From Candidatus Enterocloster excrementipullorum (GTDB lineage: Bacteria > Bacillota > Clostridia > Lachnospirales > Lachnospiraceae), in the NCBI GenBank assembly GCA_019119575.1, contig DWWT01000029.1, positions 54,391 through 118,390 of the forward strand: DNA of 64,000 nt. Reading direction: 5' to 3'. Below the pieces are notes generated by a model that had not been told where the DNA came from, did no database searches, and saw only the letters and a list, made by a program, of their open reading frames with translations. Every line of letters begins with the position of its first letter. The first letter of the stretch is position 1. This document shows, one piece after another, positions 1-9,394 of this stretch. Made by a program: the position numbers and the translations under genes.

Positions 1-1130
1 AGCATGCCCAGCTCCCACTGGTGGGAAACTGTCCGCCAGGCCGCCTCCCCGGAGACCTGGCCTTTGGCCGCCGCCTCCTGAAGGCTGCGGCTCGTCAGCA
101 CATCTTGATACAGGGCCGCGAATCCCGCGTACATCGTTTCCTCACTCTGGGAAATCTCCCTCTGCCTGGCGTGAAGCTGCTTGTTGGTTCCCGAAAAGCT
201 TCCCCCTCTCTGCTCCCGCAGCTCATAATTATTTCCCAATGCCTTTCTCCGATCCGCCTCCCAGTCCATCGCGTCCATCCGGGACGCATCGGGTACCGGC
301 ATTCCTCCGATTTCCACGGAGTCCTCTGCTGAAAATCCCGCCAATAGAAGAAGCTCTGCCTTCGTCCGCTCCATCTCCTTCCGAAGAGATGCCGCCCGGT
401 TCGCTTTGGCCTGGGCGGCCGCCTTCGCTTCCTGGGCCGCTCGGGACGAGGCAGCCCCGAGGGCAGCCTGATTCTGCGCCTGCTCATACTGGCTCCACGC
501 CAGATCCGCCTCGGCCTCGGCAGCCATCCGATCCAGTTTCAGCGTATTATAGGTTCCCATTAGATTTTGCGCTGTCCAAAGCATCGTGTCCTCCAGCCGG
601 GAAAGCCCCAGAGTCTGACTGCTCCCCGAGGCCCGGCGAATCTGCTTATCCATATCCTCCACGGCCTGCTTTAACGCTTCAGCCTGGCTGCGGTAATGGG
701 CCGCCCCGTCCGCGTCCCCTTCTTCTTCCCGATCCGACGCCTCCCGGCGCAGGTGCTTTCTTGTCTCTTCCAGGTCATCCCGCGCCATCTCATAGGCAGC
801 AATCCTGCTCTCATAGGAAATACGCTCCATCTGTACCTGCGGATTTTGTTCTTTAATCCGTCCTTCCAAATCCGCATACTGCAAAATCTGCACCTGCAAC
901 GCCGAGGCAGTCCCAGCCAACGTTTCCTCCTCTGCCAAGGCGGTCCAGACGGGCAATTCTCCCTCCGCCGTCGCCGCCCAGGCAGCCGCTCCCGTCCCCG
1001 CTGGCCCCAGTCCCAAAAACAATCCCAGCCCCAGGGCCGCGCAGCTTCGCCCGGCGCCCCGCAGGCAAAGACGCGCGCGCAGGTACGCGCGCAGCCGCCA
1101 GCCGATCCGCATCTTCCGCCCCTCTCTCAT
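1..1130 (-). CDS. TolC-like exported coiled-coil protein (partial, 3' end outside window)
   Basis: The reading frame is open from a start at 1130 to the window edge, so the C-terminus is missing. The N-terminus is Arg-rich, then hydrophobic (ALGLGLFLGLG) and ends in AAAWAA, a plausible signal peptide. The mature part is Ala/Glu/Gln-rich coiled coil with a TolC-like repeat feel (ALQVQILQYA...IKEQNPQVQMERISYESRIAAYEMARDD in pieces; later RKALGNNYELRE, like the ALENNYDI motif of outer-membrane efflux proteins). An AAAGGAG lies upstream of 1130; a second in-frame ATG is at 1112. It is the last visible gene of the MacAB-like export operon, 51 bp after another TolC-like gene. A role as an envelope-spanning partner of the pump is inferred; a monoderm has no outer membrane for a classical TolC. 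Confidence 0.7.
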   Translation of the reverse strand, partial: MREGRKMRIGWRLRAYLRARLCLRGAGRSCAALGLGLFLGLGPAGTGAAAWAATAEGELPVWTALAEEETLAGTASALQVQILQYADLEGRIKEQNPQVQMERISYESRIAAYEMARDDLEETRKHLRREASDREEEGDADGAAHYRSQAEALKQAVEDMDKQIRRASGSSQTLGLSRLEDTMLWTAQNLMGTYNTLKLDRMAAEAEADLAWSQYEQAQNQAALGAASSRAAQEAKAAAQAKANRAASLRKEMERTKAELLLLAGFSAEDSVEIGGMPVPDASRMDAMDWEADRRKALGNNYELREQRGGSFSGTNKQLHARQREISQSEETMYAGFAALYQDVLTSRSLQEAAAKGQVSGEAAWRTVSHQWELGM

Positions 1131-1181
1131 CCGTCCCACATCTCCTTTCCTCTGCATCATGCGGCCATCGCCGCGGCCGCC

Positions 1182-2387
1182 CTACTCTGCCTGCGCCAGC
1201 CCATTCACCGCCCACCGGTAGTCCTCAAGCGCCTGCCGCAGAGAAAGGCCGGCCTGCCGCAGCGCCGCCTGCTTCTGGGCCAGGCCTGCCCTCTGCTCTT
1301 CATACTGATTGGCGGAAATCATGCCCAAACCCTGCCGAAGGCCGGCAGCCTCCGCCTGGCGTTCTGTCAGCTCATACTCCTGCGCCGCTTGCTCATAGTC
1401 TTCCCCTGCCTGGGACAGAAGCTGATATTTGGCAGCCACATCCGCCTTGATTTTTGCAGCTCCGGCCGCCACCTTTTTCTCCATTATCTCCCGCTGGTTT
1501 CCGGCCGTGCTGGTGTATTTTAAGCGGCCTTCGTTGGCCCTCTGCACAAAATTTGCCTGCACGGCCCGGTTCAAATCCTCCTCCGGACGAACCGCGTTCA
1601 GCTCCTCCTTACCCGGGATGGGGACGGACTGAATCTCCGGGGAAGCATCATGGGCCCACCCCGTCATCACACACAGCTCCCTGCGCAGAGCATCCTGCTC
1701 TTTCTCATTGGTGAGGAGCGCCGCCTTGGCGCTCTCCGCCCTCTCCTCTGCGGCCAAAAGCTCGGTTTGGGAGAGCATCCCCGCCCCGGCCCTGATGGCA
1801 GCCGCCTCATACTGGGACCGCGCAAGGGCGTAGGCGGCCTCCAGGGACGGGCGTGCCTCCTCCTTCTGCCAGTAGGAAATCATCTTGGTTTGAGCCTGCT
1901 GCACCAAAGCTGCCTCTTCCCGCTCATACTCCAGCTTCTTAATCGCCCCGTCCTCATTCTGCGCGTCCGCCAAATCCTGGTTCTGCTCTGCCTGCACCCG
2001 GGAAAGGGCGGCCTGGGCAGCCACTCTCCCATAGCCCGGGTCATCCTCATTCACTGAATCCAACAGATCATCGCTTGCCTGGTACATCGAATCCGCCAGA
2101 TTTTGATAAGCGTTTTTCAGGTCATCGCGGCTCTTTCCCCGGTATTCATCGTACTCCAGGCGATTATTGATCACCGTGGCATTGTACTCGTGAACTAAGT
2201 CCGCCAGCTCTTCGTACTCCATCACATTATCCCGGAGCGCGGCCCATTTTTCCGGCGGATAGGCAAACTCCGGGCTGGCTATGGCCTCCAAGGGCGGAAT
2301 CGCAAAGAGTCCTCCGCTCCCGAGCCCAAGACCCGCCGCCATACAGTATGCGGCCATTCTGCATGCATATGTTTTTCTGCGCCTCAT
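1182..2387 (-). CDS. TolC family protein
   Basis: A 401-residue exported protein with a signal-like N-terminus (RRRKTYACRMAAYCMAAGLG) followed by a long Ala/Glu/Gln-rich helical body. Two similar halves carry repeated stretches such as YEQAAQEYELTERQAEAAGLRQG and ISANQYEEQRAGLAQ (shown here as short pieces), typical of the alpha-helical repeats of outer membrane efflux proteins. The start at 2387 is chosen because a GAGGGGG sits about 13 nt upstream; a longer frame to 2513 would overlap the permease gene by over 100 bp. It follows the MacB-like permease directly (stop at 2404), so it is probably co-transcribed. Family assignment is from overall composition and repeat pattern; how it works in a Gram-positive envelope is unknown. 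Confidence 0.75.
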   Translation of the reverse strand: MRRRKTYACRMAAYCMAAGLGLGSGGLFAIPPLEAIASPEFAYPPEKWAALRDNVMEYEELADLVHEYNATVINNRLEYDEYRGKSRDDLKNAYQNLADSMYQASDDLLDSVNEDDPGYGRVAAQAALSRVQAEQNQDLADAQNEDGAIKKLEYEREEAALVQQAQTKMISYWQKEEARPSLEAAYALARSQYEAAAIRAGAGMLSQTELLAAEERAESAKAALLTNEKEQDALRRELCVMTGWAHDASPEIQSVPIPGKEELNAVRPEEDLNRAVQANFVQRANEGRLKYTSTAGNQREIMEKKVAAGAAKIKADVAAKYQLLSQAGEDYEQAAQEYELTERQAEAAGLRQGLGMISANQYEEQRAGLAQKQAALRQAGLSLRQALEDYRWAVNGLAQAE

Positions 2388-2403
2388 CCTCGAAATTCCC
2401 CCT

Positions 2404-3615
2404 CTATTCATACCGCAGTGCGTCAATAGGATCCGCCCCCGCCGCCTTTGACGCGGGATACAGACCGAAGAAAATGCCCACCACCGCGGAAAATGACACC
2501 GCAAGCAAAACAATTCCCGGCTTAATCACCACCGGCATTTTCAAAATCAGTCCGCCCAGGGACACAATTCCCACCCCCAGGATCACCCCGATTATCCCGC
2601 CGCATGCGGACAAAATAGCGGATTCCGTCAAAAACTGCACCAGTACATCCCTTGTTCTGGCTCCCAGAGCCTTGCGGATGCCGATTTCCCGCGTCCGCTC
2701 CGTCACAGAAACCAGCATAATATTCATAATTCCAATGCCGCCGACTATCAGTGAAATAGCGGCGATTCCTCCCACCGCCATAGAAAGGCCGCCCATCACC
2801 GCGTCCACGGATTTCATCTCCTGCATGGCTGTGTACATATACATATCCTCCGGCTGCCGGGAATGCATTTTTGCCGCGTAAGCCTTGAACTGCCGGACAA
2901 ACTGATCCATATCCATATTTTCCGCCCCAAACATGCGGAGCTGATAAAAGGTATCATTGGGCCAAGTAAGCAGCGTATAGGGCAGAAATGCCGAGCCCCG
3001 GTTATTGCTGCTTCCCATCATCAGTGCCTGAAACGCATTGATCTCCTTCTTATAAACGCCTACCACCGTATAGTCGTCCGTGCTGCCGTACAGAGTCGTC
3101 CGAAACGTCTTTCCTACCGCATTCTCCACGCCGAAGAGCATTTTTGCGCTGTCCGTGTCCATCACCACATTTTTCCGCCGCCCCAGCACATCCCCCTCAT
3201 TCAGATATCTTCCGTAAACCATGTTCACCGGCTGGACATCCTGATAGTTGTAGTCAATACCCTGATAGTCAAAATCGATATTCGTCCGCTTATATGATGC
3301 CTTTGCGCTGGCTGATGCCGAACTGTCAATATACGCGATCTGATCCCCGAAGGCCTCCTTGGCCCGCTCCATCTCATCCAGAGTAAAATAATCGCTCTGC
3401 CGCACATCCTCCACCCAGTATCCGATGGAAATATACGCCTGAGTGACCCCCACATTTTTATACAGGTTCGCGAAAAGCCCCCGCATGGTGTCCCCGATGG
3501 ACACGATGGAAATCACCGAACCGATGCCGATGATAATACCCAGCATGGTCAAAATGGAGCGCATCTTGTTGGCCCGGATGGCAGAAAAAGCCATCATCAT
3601 ATTTTCAATCAGCAT
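2404..3615 (-). CDS. MacB-like ABC transporter permease
   Basis: A 403-residue permease of the MacB/FtsX type. The N-terminus [20 protein letters not shown] leads into the first membrane segment (ILTMLGIIIGIGSVISIVSI), then a large extracytoplasmic domain of about 230 residues, then three C-terminal membrane segments including the conserved loop NIMLVSVTERTREIGIRKALGA. This is the fixed MacB/LolC topology, used for mechanotransmission rather than substrate passage. GAGAGGAGG lies just before the ATG at 3615, which is inside the last codons of the ATPase gene (11-nt overlap), so translation is coupled. With the ATPase and adaptor it should form a tripartite efflux or export pump for peptides, lipids or antibiotics; the substrate cannot be read from the sequence. 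Confidence 0.93.
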   Translation of the reverse strand: MLIENMMMAFSAIRANKMRSILTMLGIIIGIGSVISIVSIGDTMRGLFANLYKNVGVTQAYISIGYWVEDVRQSDYFTLDEMERAKEAFGDQIAYIDSSASASAKASYKRTNIDFDYQGIDYNYQDVQPVNMVYGRYLNEGDVLGRRKNVVMDTDSAKMLFGVENAVGKTFRTTLYGSTDDYTVVGVYKKEINAFQALMMGSSNNRGSAFLPYTLLTWPNDTFYQLRMFGAENMDMDQFVRQFKAYAAKMHSRQPEDMYMYTAMQEMKSVDAVMGGLSMAVGGIAAISLIVGGIGIMNIMLVSVTERTREIGIRKALGARTRDVLVQFLTESAILSACGGIIGVILGVGIVSLGGLILKMPVVIKPGIVLLAVSFSAVVGIFFGLYPASKAAGADPIDALRYE

Positions 3616-4375
3616 GCCTTGCCTCCTCTCCGGCCGCCGGCCCTTCCGCACGGCCCGTATCGCCTCCACCCGCCGGCGCTTCGTTTTTCTCATCGCTCAA
3701 AATCCGCCCGTCTCCAAACCGGATGACCCTCTGCGCAAACGCCGCGATGTCCTCCTCATGGGTCACCAGGACCACGGTGGTCCCCTCCCGGTGAAGGGCA
3801 GTAAACAGCTCCATAATCTCTACCGACGCGGCCGTGTCCAGATTACCCGTGGGCTCATCCGCTAAAATCAGGGGCGGCTCATTTGCAAGGGCCCTGGCAA
3901 TCGCCACCCGCTGCCGCTGCCCGCCGGAGAGCTCATTCGGCATATGTTCCTTCCGCGCCCCCAGGCCCACTCGTTCCAGAAGCTCCTTTGCCCGGGCCGT
4001 GCGCCTGGCCTTCGGAATCCTGGCATAGGTCATGGGAAGCTCCACATTTTTCAGGGCGGACGTCCGGGAAATCAAGTTAAATGACTGGAACACAAAACCA
4101 ATCTTCCGGTTTCGGATGTCCGACAGCGCATCCGGCGTCATAGCCGATGTGTCCTCCCCATCCAGAAAATAATGCCCCAAGGTCGGCCGGTCCAGGCACC
4201 CAAGGATATTCATCAAGGTGGACTTTCCCGAGCCGGAATGGCCCATAATCGCCACAAATTCTCCCCGTTCTATGGTAAGGTTAATCTTTTTCAGTCCAAG
4301 AACCTTTATGGCGCCTGTATCATAGATCTTCACCAGATTTTCCAGACGGATCAAGGGTTCGTTCTGCTCGCCCAT
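3605..4375 (-). CDS. MacB-like ABC transporter ATP-binding protein
   Basis: A 256-residue ABC ATPase of the LolD/MacB class. Walker [10 protein letters not shown] is at about residues 45-53, the Q-loop at FQSFNL, the signature [15 protein letters not shown] at about 149-163, Walker B and the D-loop in [12 protein letters not shown] and the switch His in LVTHEE. The C-terminal tail is Gly/Ala/Glu-rich ([13 protein letters not shown]) and not conserved in the family. Two adjacent ATGs occur at 4378 and 4375; the second has better spacing from GGAGG and its A is the last base of the adaptor stop codon (TGATG coupling). It powers the permease encoded next door. Confidence 0.95.
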   Translation of the reverse strand: MGEQNEPLIRLENLVKIYDTGAIKVLGLKKINLTIERGEFVAIMGHSGSGKSTLMNILGCLDRPTLGHYFLDGEDTSAMTPDALSDIRNRKIGFVFQSFNLISRTSALKNVELPMTYARIPKARRTARAKELLERVGLGARKEHMPNELSGGQRQRVAIARALANEPPLILADEPTGNLDTAASVEIMELFTALHREGTTVVLVTHEEDIAAFAQRVIRFGDGRILSDEKNEAPAGGGDTGRAEGPAAGEEARHAD

Positions 4376-5748
4376 CATACACCTCCCGCCGCAATCGTTA
4401 CCGCGGTCCCGTCCTCTGTCTGCGGCTCCGGATTGGTTATCACCTGCATTCCTTCTGTCAGGACGTCCCCCTCTCTCGGGATTACCTCCACCTCCACATC
4501 CCCGTCCACGCCCAGGGTCACGGGGATGATCCGAACGCGCATATTCTCCGCCACCGCGATGCAGGGGCCGTCCCCCCTGTCAAATACGGCCGTGGCCGGC
4601 ACACAGAAGGTGTCCTTTGCCTCCCGGATCAACAGCTCGGCTTTCGCGGTAATTCCGGCAATCAACCGGCTTTTATCCCCGTCGATCCGAATGGTGGTCG
4701 GAATCACCCGTTCCGTGGAGCCGCCCCCCTTCTCCTCTCCTGTGGGGGATATCTTCACCACTTTCCCCTCCACCGAAGCGCCGTCCAGGATATCTGCGGT
4801 GATCACCGCCTTCTGGCCCACCTGAACTTTGCCGATGGAATATTCGCTCACCTTGATCTCCAGCTCCAGCTGTTCCAGATTTTCAATACTGAACATCGGC
4901 TTGTCGTCTTCCACCTTGTCAGCAAACTGTCCCACCTTGGAATTAACCCGGACAACAGTTCCGTCAATAGAGCTCTTAATCTGCGCGTTCTTCAGCTCCT
5001 CCTGCTTTTTCTGCAGCTCAAAGGCCGCATTCTCCACCTGAAGGGCGTAGGACTCCTCGGCTACTCCCCGGCCGTTCTCCACCCGATACCCCTCCATCTG
5101 TCTGCGCGCATCATTTAAGGCGTTCGCGCTCTGCTCCAGATCCATCTGGGAAATATCCCCTGCCGCAAAGAGCTGGCTGTTGCGGCTGTAATCCAGGCTG
5201 GCCTTCTGGTAATCCTGCACCGCCTTTTCGTAGCCCAGAGCTGCCTCCTTGTCCTTCTCCTCCTTGTTTGCCACTGCCAGTTCATATGTATTTCTGGCGA
5301 TTTCCACCTCTCTGGCAAGGTCCGTGCTGTCAAGCACTGCCAGTACCTGATTCTTTGTTACCGCATCCCCTTCCTTCACATGCATTTCTGTAATTTCCGC
5401 GTGAATATTGGACACCACATCCACGCTGTCTGTCCCGGATACAGGGCCGGTAAGGGACAGCTTTTCCTGGATATCCTTTTTTGCAAGGGGAGTTACCGTC
5501 ACCAAAACCCCTGCCTTCTCTCCCCCGGCGGCCGCCCGCCCCGCAAGGACAAAGACCGCCAGAATCCCTGCCGCCGCAAGAATTTTCTTCCTGCGGCTCA
5601 TCCGCTTCCATCGGGCCAAAAGCCGCGCCCTAGACCGGCCTTTCTCCCTCTTCTTTCCCCTCCCCGCATCCTCCCCGGGTGCCATAAGCTCTGCAATCCT
5701 CCGGTCAATCTCCTGGGCCTCTGTGCGCTTTTCCTCGTGTTCTCTCAT
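4375..5748 (-). CDS. MacA/HlyD-like periplasmic adaptor (membrane fusion) protein
   Basis: A 457-residue adaptor. After about 50 charged cytoplasmic residues there is one membrane anchor (KILAAAGILAVFVLAGRAA), then the lipoyl/barrel-sandwich half motif (GTDSVDVVSNIHAEITEMHVKEGD split over two strands), a long coiled-coil hairpin (roughly residues 130-240) with the return strand KSSIDGTVVRVNSKVGQF, and beta-barrel plus membrane-proximal domains (VGQKAVITADILDG, then GVDGDVEVEVI). This is the normal MacA order, though the cytoplasmic extension is longer than usual. AGGAGGG lies 5 nt before the ATG at 5748; a GTG at 5766 is less likely. First gene of the export operon; an inverted repeat upstream may be its operator. 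Confidence 0.92.
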   Translation of the reverse strand: MREHEEKRTEAQEIDRRIAELMAPGEDAGRGKKREKGRSRARLLARWKRMSRRKKILAAAGILAVFVLAGRAAAGGEKAGVLVTVTPLAKKDIQEKLSLTGPVSGTDSVDVVSNIHAEITEMHVKEGDAVTKNQVLAVLDSTDLAREVEIARNTYELAVANKEEKDKEAALGYEKAVQDYQKASLDYSRNSQLFAAGDISQMDLEQSANALNDARRQMEGYRVENGRGVAEESYALQVENAAFELQKKQEELKNAQIKSSIDGTVVRVNSKVGQFADKVEDDKPMFSIENLEQLELEIKVSEYSIGKVQVGQKAVITADILDGASVEGKVVKISPTGEEKGGGSTERVIPTTIRIDGDKSRLIAGITAKAELLIREAKDTFCVPATAVFDRGDGPCIAVAENMRVRIIPVTLGVDGDVEVEVIPREGDVLTEGMQVITNPEPQTEDGTAVTIAAGGV

Positions 5749-5785
5749 ATTCCCTCCTGCTTTCACGCATCTTGTTTACCATTCA

Positions 5786-5809
5786 CAGACAGTCCGAAAT
5801 ATCTGTCTG
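5786..5809. promoter_or_regulatory. Inverted repeat upstream of the export operon, candidate operator
   Basis: CAGACAG and CTGTCTG are perfect 7-bp inverted arms separated by 10 bp, located about 40 bp before the adaptor start codon. A TATAAT-like box (5824-5829, minus strand) lies just upstream, so the repeat would sit in the early transcribed region where repressors commonly bind. No dedicated regulator gene is adjacent. Weak -35 box. Confidence 0.35.
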
Positions 5810-5901
5810 AACCGTTATACCTGATTATAAAAGGCGATGCTAAAAATTCTCCCCATATATTTCCTAACATTTGGTAAATGAAAACGAAAGAAATGGAAAA
5901 G

Positions 5902-5927
5902 AAAAAGGCGGATTGCTCCGCCTTTTC
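5902..5927 (-). terminator. Rho-independent terminator after argD
   Basis: AAAAAGGCGGA and TCCGCCTTTT pair around a 4-nt loop. On the minus strand the hairpin ends in a T run, placed about 55 bp after the argD stop. It also has A/T tracts on both sides and could insulate the export operon in front of it. Confidence 0.7.
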
Positions 5928-5970
5928 TGCCATAAGATACATCCATATGCTTTTAAAACGTCCCTATGAC

Positions 5971-5997
5971 GGGAATGAATTTTCAAATATGCTCCAG
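5971..5997. repeat. Dispersed short repeat, copy A (argD 3' end)
   Basis: Contains GGGAATGAATTTTCAAATAT followed by GCTCCAG, matching copies near 31018, 45536, 47831 and 60043. The argD stop codon TGA and its last codons (encoding L-E-H-I) lie within it. Confidence 0.6.
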
Positions 5998-7182
5998 CAC
6001 CCGCCCCAGCCGCTTCACCATCTCGTCCACATCCGCCTTCTCAATCACGAGCGGCGGCACAAACCGGATCACCTTTTCCCCGGCGCTTATAAGCACCAGC
6101 CTCTCCTCCAAAAGAGCTTTTGAGACAATGGGCCCTGCGGGAACCGTAAACTCCAGGCCCTGAATCAGCCCCATCCCCCGGTGGCCGCAGACTGTCTCCG
6201 AGGATGCCATAAGCTCCTCCAGCTTCTCCCAGAGATACGCGCCCATCTCCCGCACATGCTCCACAATACGACGCCGCTCAAAAATATCCAGCACCGCCTC
6301 TGCACCGGCTCCCACCAGAGGATTTCCCCCGTAGGTGGTTCCGTGATCTCCGGGAATCATGGCGGACGCCGCCTTGCCGCAGGCCAAAAACGCGCCCACC
6401 GGCAGGCCGTTACCCAATGCCTTTGCCACGGTCATCACATCCGGCTTGACCCCGTAATGCTGCCAGGCAAACATTTCCCCGGACCGGCCCATGCCGCACT
6501 GGATTTCATCCAGAATCAGCAGAAGATCATGGGCGTCGCAGAGTTCCCGGACACCCTTTATAAATTCCTCCGTGGCCGGGTAAACCCCGCCCTCGCCCTG
6601 GATGGGCTCCATGATAATGGCGCAGGTGTTTTCATTGATCCGCGCCTTCACACTGTCCAGATCGTTGAAATCCGCAAAACGGATGCCCGGAATCAGGGGC
6701 GCAAAGGGTTCCCGGTAATGGGCATTCCCGGTAACGGATAAGGCTCCCAGGCTCCGGCCGTGGAAAGAGCGGTTCATGGCGATGATCTCGCCCGCCGGCG
6801 CATTGCCGTGCGTTTTATTGTAATAGTACCGCCTCGCAATCTTCAGCGCCCCCTCGACGGCCTCGGTGCCGCTGTTGGTGAAGAACACCTTATCCATTCC
6901 CGAGGCTGCCAGGAGCTTCTCCCCGGCCCGCACCGAGGGCGCATTGTAAAACAGGTTGGAGATGTGGGTCAGCTTATCCAACTGCTCCTTCACTGCCTGG
7001 GTATACTCCTCATCGCCGTAGCCCAGTCCCATGACGGCGATGCCCGCGCCGAAATCCAGATATTCCTGTCCCTCAGTGTCATAGAGCCGCACGCCTTTTC
7101 CGTGGTCAAATACCACCGGAAACCGGTTATATGTCTTATAGAGGACGTGTTCCGCCCGTTCCATCATTTCCTTGTCAGCCAT
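5983..7182 (-). CDS. argD: Acetylornithine aminotransferase
   Basis: A 399-residue class III PLP aminotransferase that converts N-acetylglutamate semialdehyde to N-acetylornithine. Visible family motifs are the N-terminal [15 protein letters not shown], the PLP phosphate-binding [32 protein letters not shown] with the cofactor-binding Asp, and the Schiff-base lysine in [14 protein letters not shown]. The start at 7182 gives the usual length; its AAGGAGG is about 15 nt upstream, a long spacing. The argB stop lies at 7175, so the two genes overlap by 8 nt. The final codons and stop are formed by a dispersed repeat that recurs at the ends of other genes in this window. Last gene of the argC-argD operon. 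Confidence 0.96.
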   Translation of the reverse strand: MADKEMMERAEHVLYKTYNRFPVVFDHGKGVRLYDTEGQEYLDFGAGIAVMGLGYGDEEYTQAVKEQLDKLTHISNLFYNAPSVRAGEKLLAASGMDKVFFTNSGTEAVEGALKIARRYYYNKTHGNAPAGEIIAMNRSFHGRSLGALSVTGNAHYREPFAPLIPGIRFADFNDLDSVKARINENTCAIIMEPIQGEGGVYPATEEFIKGVRELCDAHDLLLILDEIQCGMGRSGEMFAWQHYGVKPDVMTVAKALGNGLPVGAFLACGKAASAMIPGDHGTTYGGNPLVGAGAEAVLDIFERRRIVEHVREMGAYLWEKLEELMASSETVCGHRGMGLIQGLEFTVPAGPIVSKALLEERLVLISAGEKVIRFVPPLVIEKADVDEMVKRLGRVLEHI

Positions 7183-8080
7183 GATAATATCTTTGATCCT
7201 CCTTTGAGTTAAAAATCGCCGTTCCGATACCTTTATCCGTAAAGATTTCCAAAAGCAGGCAGTGAGGAATCCGCCCGTCCATGATATGAACTCGGGACAC
7301 GCCCTGCTCCATGGCATGGATGCAGTTCTGCAGCTTGGGGAGCATGCCGCCTCCCAGCATGCCGCTGTCCACAAACTGCTGGGCCTCCTCCACCGTCATC
7401 TCGGAGATCAGGGAGGACTTATCGTCATAGTCTTTATAGACCCCCTCCACATCCGTGAGGAACGCCAGTTTCTCCGCCTTCACCGCGGTGGCGATGGCAC
7501 AGGCCGCATCGTCCGCGTTGATATTGTAGCTGCAAAAGCCCTCGTCAAAGCCAATGGGGCAGATAATCGGAAGGAAATCCTTCTCCAACAAATCATAGAT
7601 CACCTTGGGATCCACCTGCTCAATTTCCCCCACAAAGCCGATGTCCTGTCCGCCGACATATTTCTTCCTGCACTTTAGCATCATGCCGTCCTTGCCGCTG
7701 ATGCCCACGGCCTTGATTCCCAGCTCATTTACCAGCTGCACCAGGCTCTTATTTACTTTATTCAGCACCATCTCCGCGATTTCCATGGTGGCCTCATCCG
7801 TCACCCGCAGGCCGTTGATAAAATGGGGCTCCATCCCCACTTTTCCCACCCAGCGGCTGATCTCCTTTCCGCCTCCGTGGACAATGATGGGCTTAAAGCC
7901 GACCAGCTTTAATAATACCACATCCTGGATAACCTTCTTTTTCAGCTCCTCGTCCACCATGGCGCTGCCGCCGTATTTTACCACCACAATCTTCCGGTTG
8001 AACCGCTGGATATAGGGCAGGGCCTCAATGAGAACCGCCGCCTTCTGCATAGGCTCTATCTGCATGGATTCCAAATTCAT
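7175..8080 (-). CDS. argB: Acetylglutamate kinase
   Basis: A 301-residue amino acid kinase that phosphorylates N-acetylglutamate. KYGGSAM (phosphate binding), [15 protein letters not shown] and the nucleotide-binding [10 protein letters not shown] identify it. The N-terminal helix (about 25 residues before IVVVKYGG) is the kind found in arginine-inhibited hexameric NAGKs, so feedback inhibition by arginine is likely from family knowledge. Start at 8080 has AAGGAGG 7 nt upstream and lies 13 nt after the argJ stop. Confidence 0.97.
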   Translation of the reverse strand: MNLESMQIEPMQKAAVLIEALPYIQRFNRKIVVVKYGGSAMVDEELKKKVIQDVVLLKLVGFKPIIVHGGGKEISRWVGKVGMEPHFINGLRVTDEATMEIAEMVLNKVNKSLVQLVNELGIKAVGISGKDGMMLKCRKKYVGGQDIGFVGEIEQVDPKVIYDLLEKDFLPIICPIGFDEGFCSYNINADDAACAIATAVKAEKLAFLTDVEGVYKDYDDKSSLISEMTVEEAQQFVDSGMLGGGMLPKLQNCIHAMEQGVSRVHIMDGRIPHCLLLEIFTDKGIGTAIFNSKEDQRYYHG

Positions 8081-8093
8081 TTTTTCATCCTCC

Positions 8094-9338
8094 TTATGAG
8101 CGGTAGTCCGCATTGATCTTTACATAGTCAAACGTCAGGTCACAGCCCCAGGCTGTAGCCTCTTCCTCTCCCATCTTGATATCGGCGATGGCCCGGACCT
8201 CCGGCTCGGAGAGAATCTTTGTGGCCTGCTCCTCGCTGTAGTCCACCGCCACTCCGTCCGCGATAATCTGCATGCGGCCCGCCCGGCTCTCAAAGAAAAG
8301 ATCCACCTTCTCCGGGTCAAACTGCGCCCCGGAATACCCCATGGCGCAGAGAATCCGCCCCCAGTTGGCATCGTGCCCGAAAATAGCCGCCTTGGTCAGG
8401 TTGGAGGTAATCACCGCCTTGGCCAGCACCTTGGCCTGCTCCTTTGTGGCCGCGCCCCGAATCTGCACTTCAAAAAGGGCTGTGCATCCTTCGCCGTCCC
8501 CGGCGATTTTCTTGGAGAGCGTCTCATTCACATAGCGCAGGGCCCTGCAGAACGCCTCATAATCCGGCCCCTTCTCCGTAATCTCCGCGTTCCCCGCCAT
8601 GCCGTTTGCCAAAAGGAGAACCGTATCATTGGTGGAGGTGTCTCCGTCCACGGAAATCATATTGTAGGTGTCTTTGATATCCTCCCGCAGGGCCGCAAGG
8701 AGCAGATCCCGGCTGATGGCCGCGTCCGTCGTCACAAAGCTTAACATGGTGCACATATTGGGGTGAATCATCCCGGAGCCCTTGCACATCCCGCCGATTG
8801 TCACCGTGGCGCCGCCGATTTCCACCTGGACCGCCGCCTCCTTATTTTTCGTGTCCGTCGTCATGATGGCCTTGGAGGCCGCCTCGCCGCCGGCAAGCCC
8901 CTCCTCCAGCTTCGGAGCCATGGCCGCAACCCCCGCCGCGATCCGATCCATGGGAAGCTGCATGCCGATCACCCCGGTGGAGGCCACCAGAACGCTCTCT
9001 TTTGGAATGCCCAGCGCCTGGGCCGCTGCCTCTGCCGTCTGGCTGCAGTAATCCATGCCCTCCTGCCCAGTGCAGGCGTTGGCGATGCCCGCATTGATCA
9101 CAACCGCCTGGGCCGCCGCTCCCTCCTCAATGCGCGCCTGATCCCATTTCACCGGGGCCGCCTTCACAATATTGGTGGTAAATGTTCCCGCCGCCCGGCA
9201 GGGAATCCTGCTGTAAATCATGGCCATATCCTGCCTGCCGCTGTATTTGATTCCCGCCGCCGTGGAAGCCGCCATAAATCCCTTTGCCGCCGTAACGCCT
9301 CCGGCGATGGGCGTAAAACCCTTTTCCATTTCTTTCAT
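8094..9338 (-). CDS. argJ: Bifunctional ornithine acetyltransferase / glutamate N-acetyltransferase
   Basis: A 414-residue ArgJ precursor. It transfers acetyl from N-acetylornithine to glutamate, recycling the acetyl group, and in bifunctional forms also uses acetyl-CoA. The self-cleavage site is recognisable as [16 protein letters not shown]; the nucleophile Thr is present but the residue before it is Cys instead of the usual Ala. The C-terminal chain carries [18 protein letters not shown]. Start at 9338 follows a GAAAGGATGG Shine-Dalgarno. Part of the argC-GNAT-argJ-argB-argD operon. Confidence 0.96.
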   Translation of the reverse strand: MKEMEKGFTPIAGGVTAAKGFMAASTAAGIKYSGRQDMAMIYSRIPCRAAGTFTTNIVKAAPVKWDQARIEEGAAAQAVVINAGIANACTGQEGMDYCSQTAEAAAQALGIPKESVLVASTGVIGMQLPMDRIAAGVAAMAPKLEEGLAGGEAASKAIMTTDTKNKEAAVQVEIGGATVTIGGMCKGSGMIHPNMCTMLSFVTTDAAISRDLLLAALREDIKDTYNMISVDGDTSTNDTVLLLANGMAGNAEITEKGPDYEAFCRALRYVNETLSKKIAGDGEGCTALFEVQIRGAATKEQAKVLAKAVITSNLTKAAIFGHDANWGRILCAMGYSGAQFDPEKVDLFFESRAGRMQIIADGVAVDYSEEQATKILSEPEVRAIADIKMGEEEATAWGCDLTFDYVKINADYRS

Positions 9339-9394
9339 CCATCCTTTCCCTATTTTAAACGGCCGCTTTTTAAAGCGTCCGCGCTCTAATCCTC

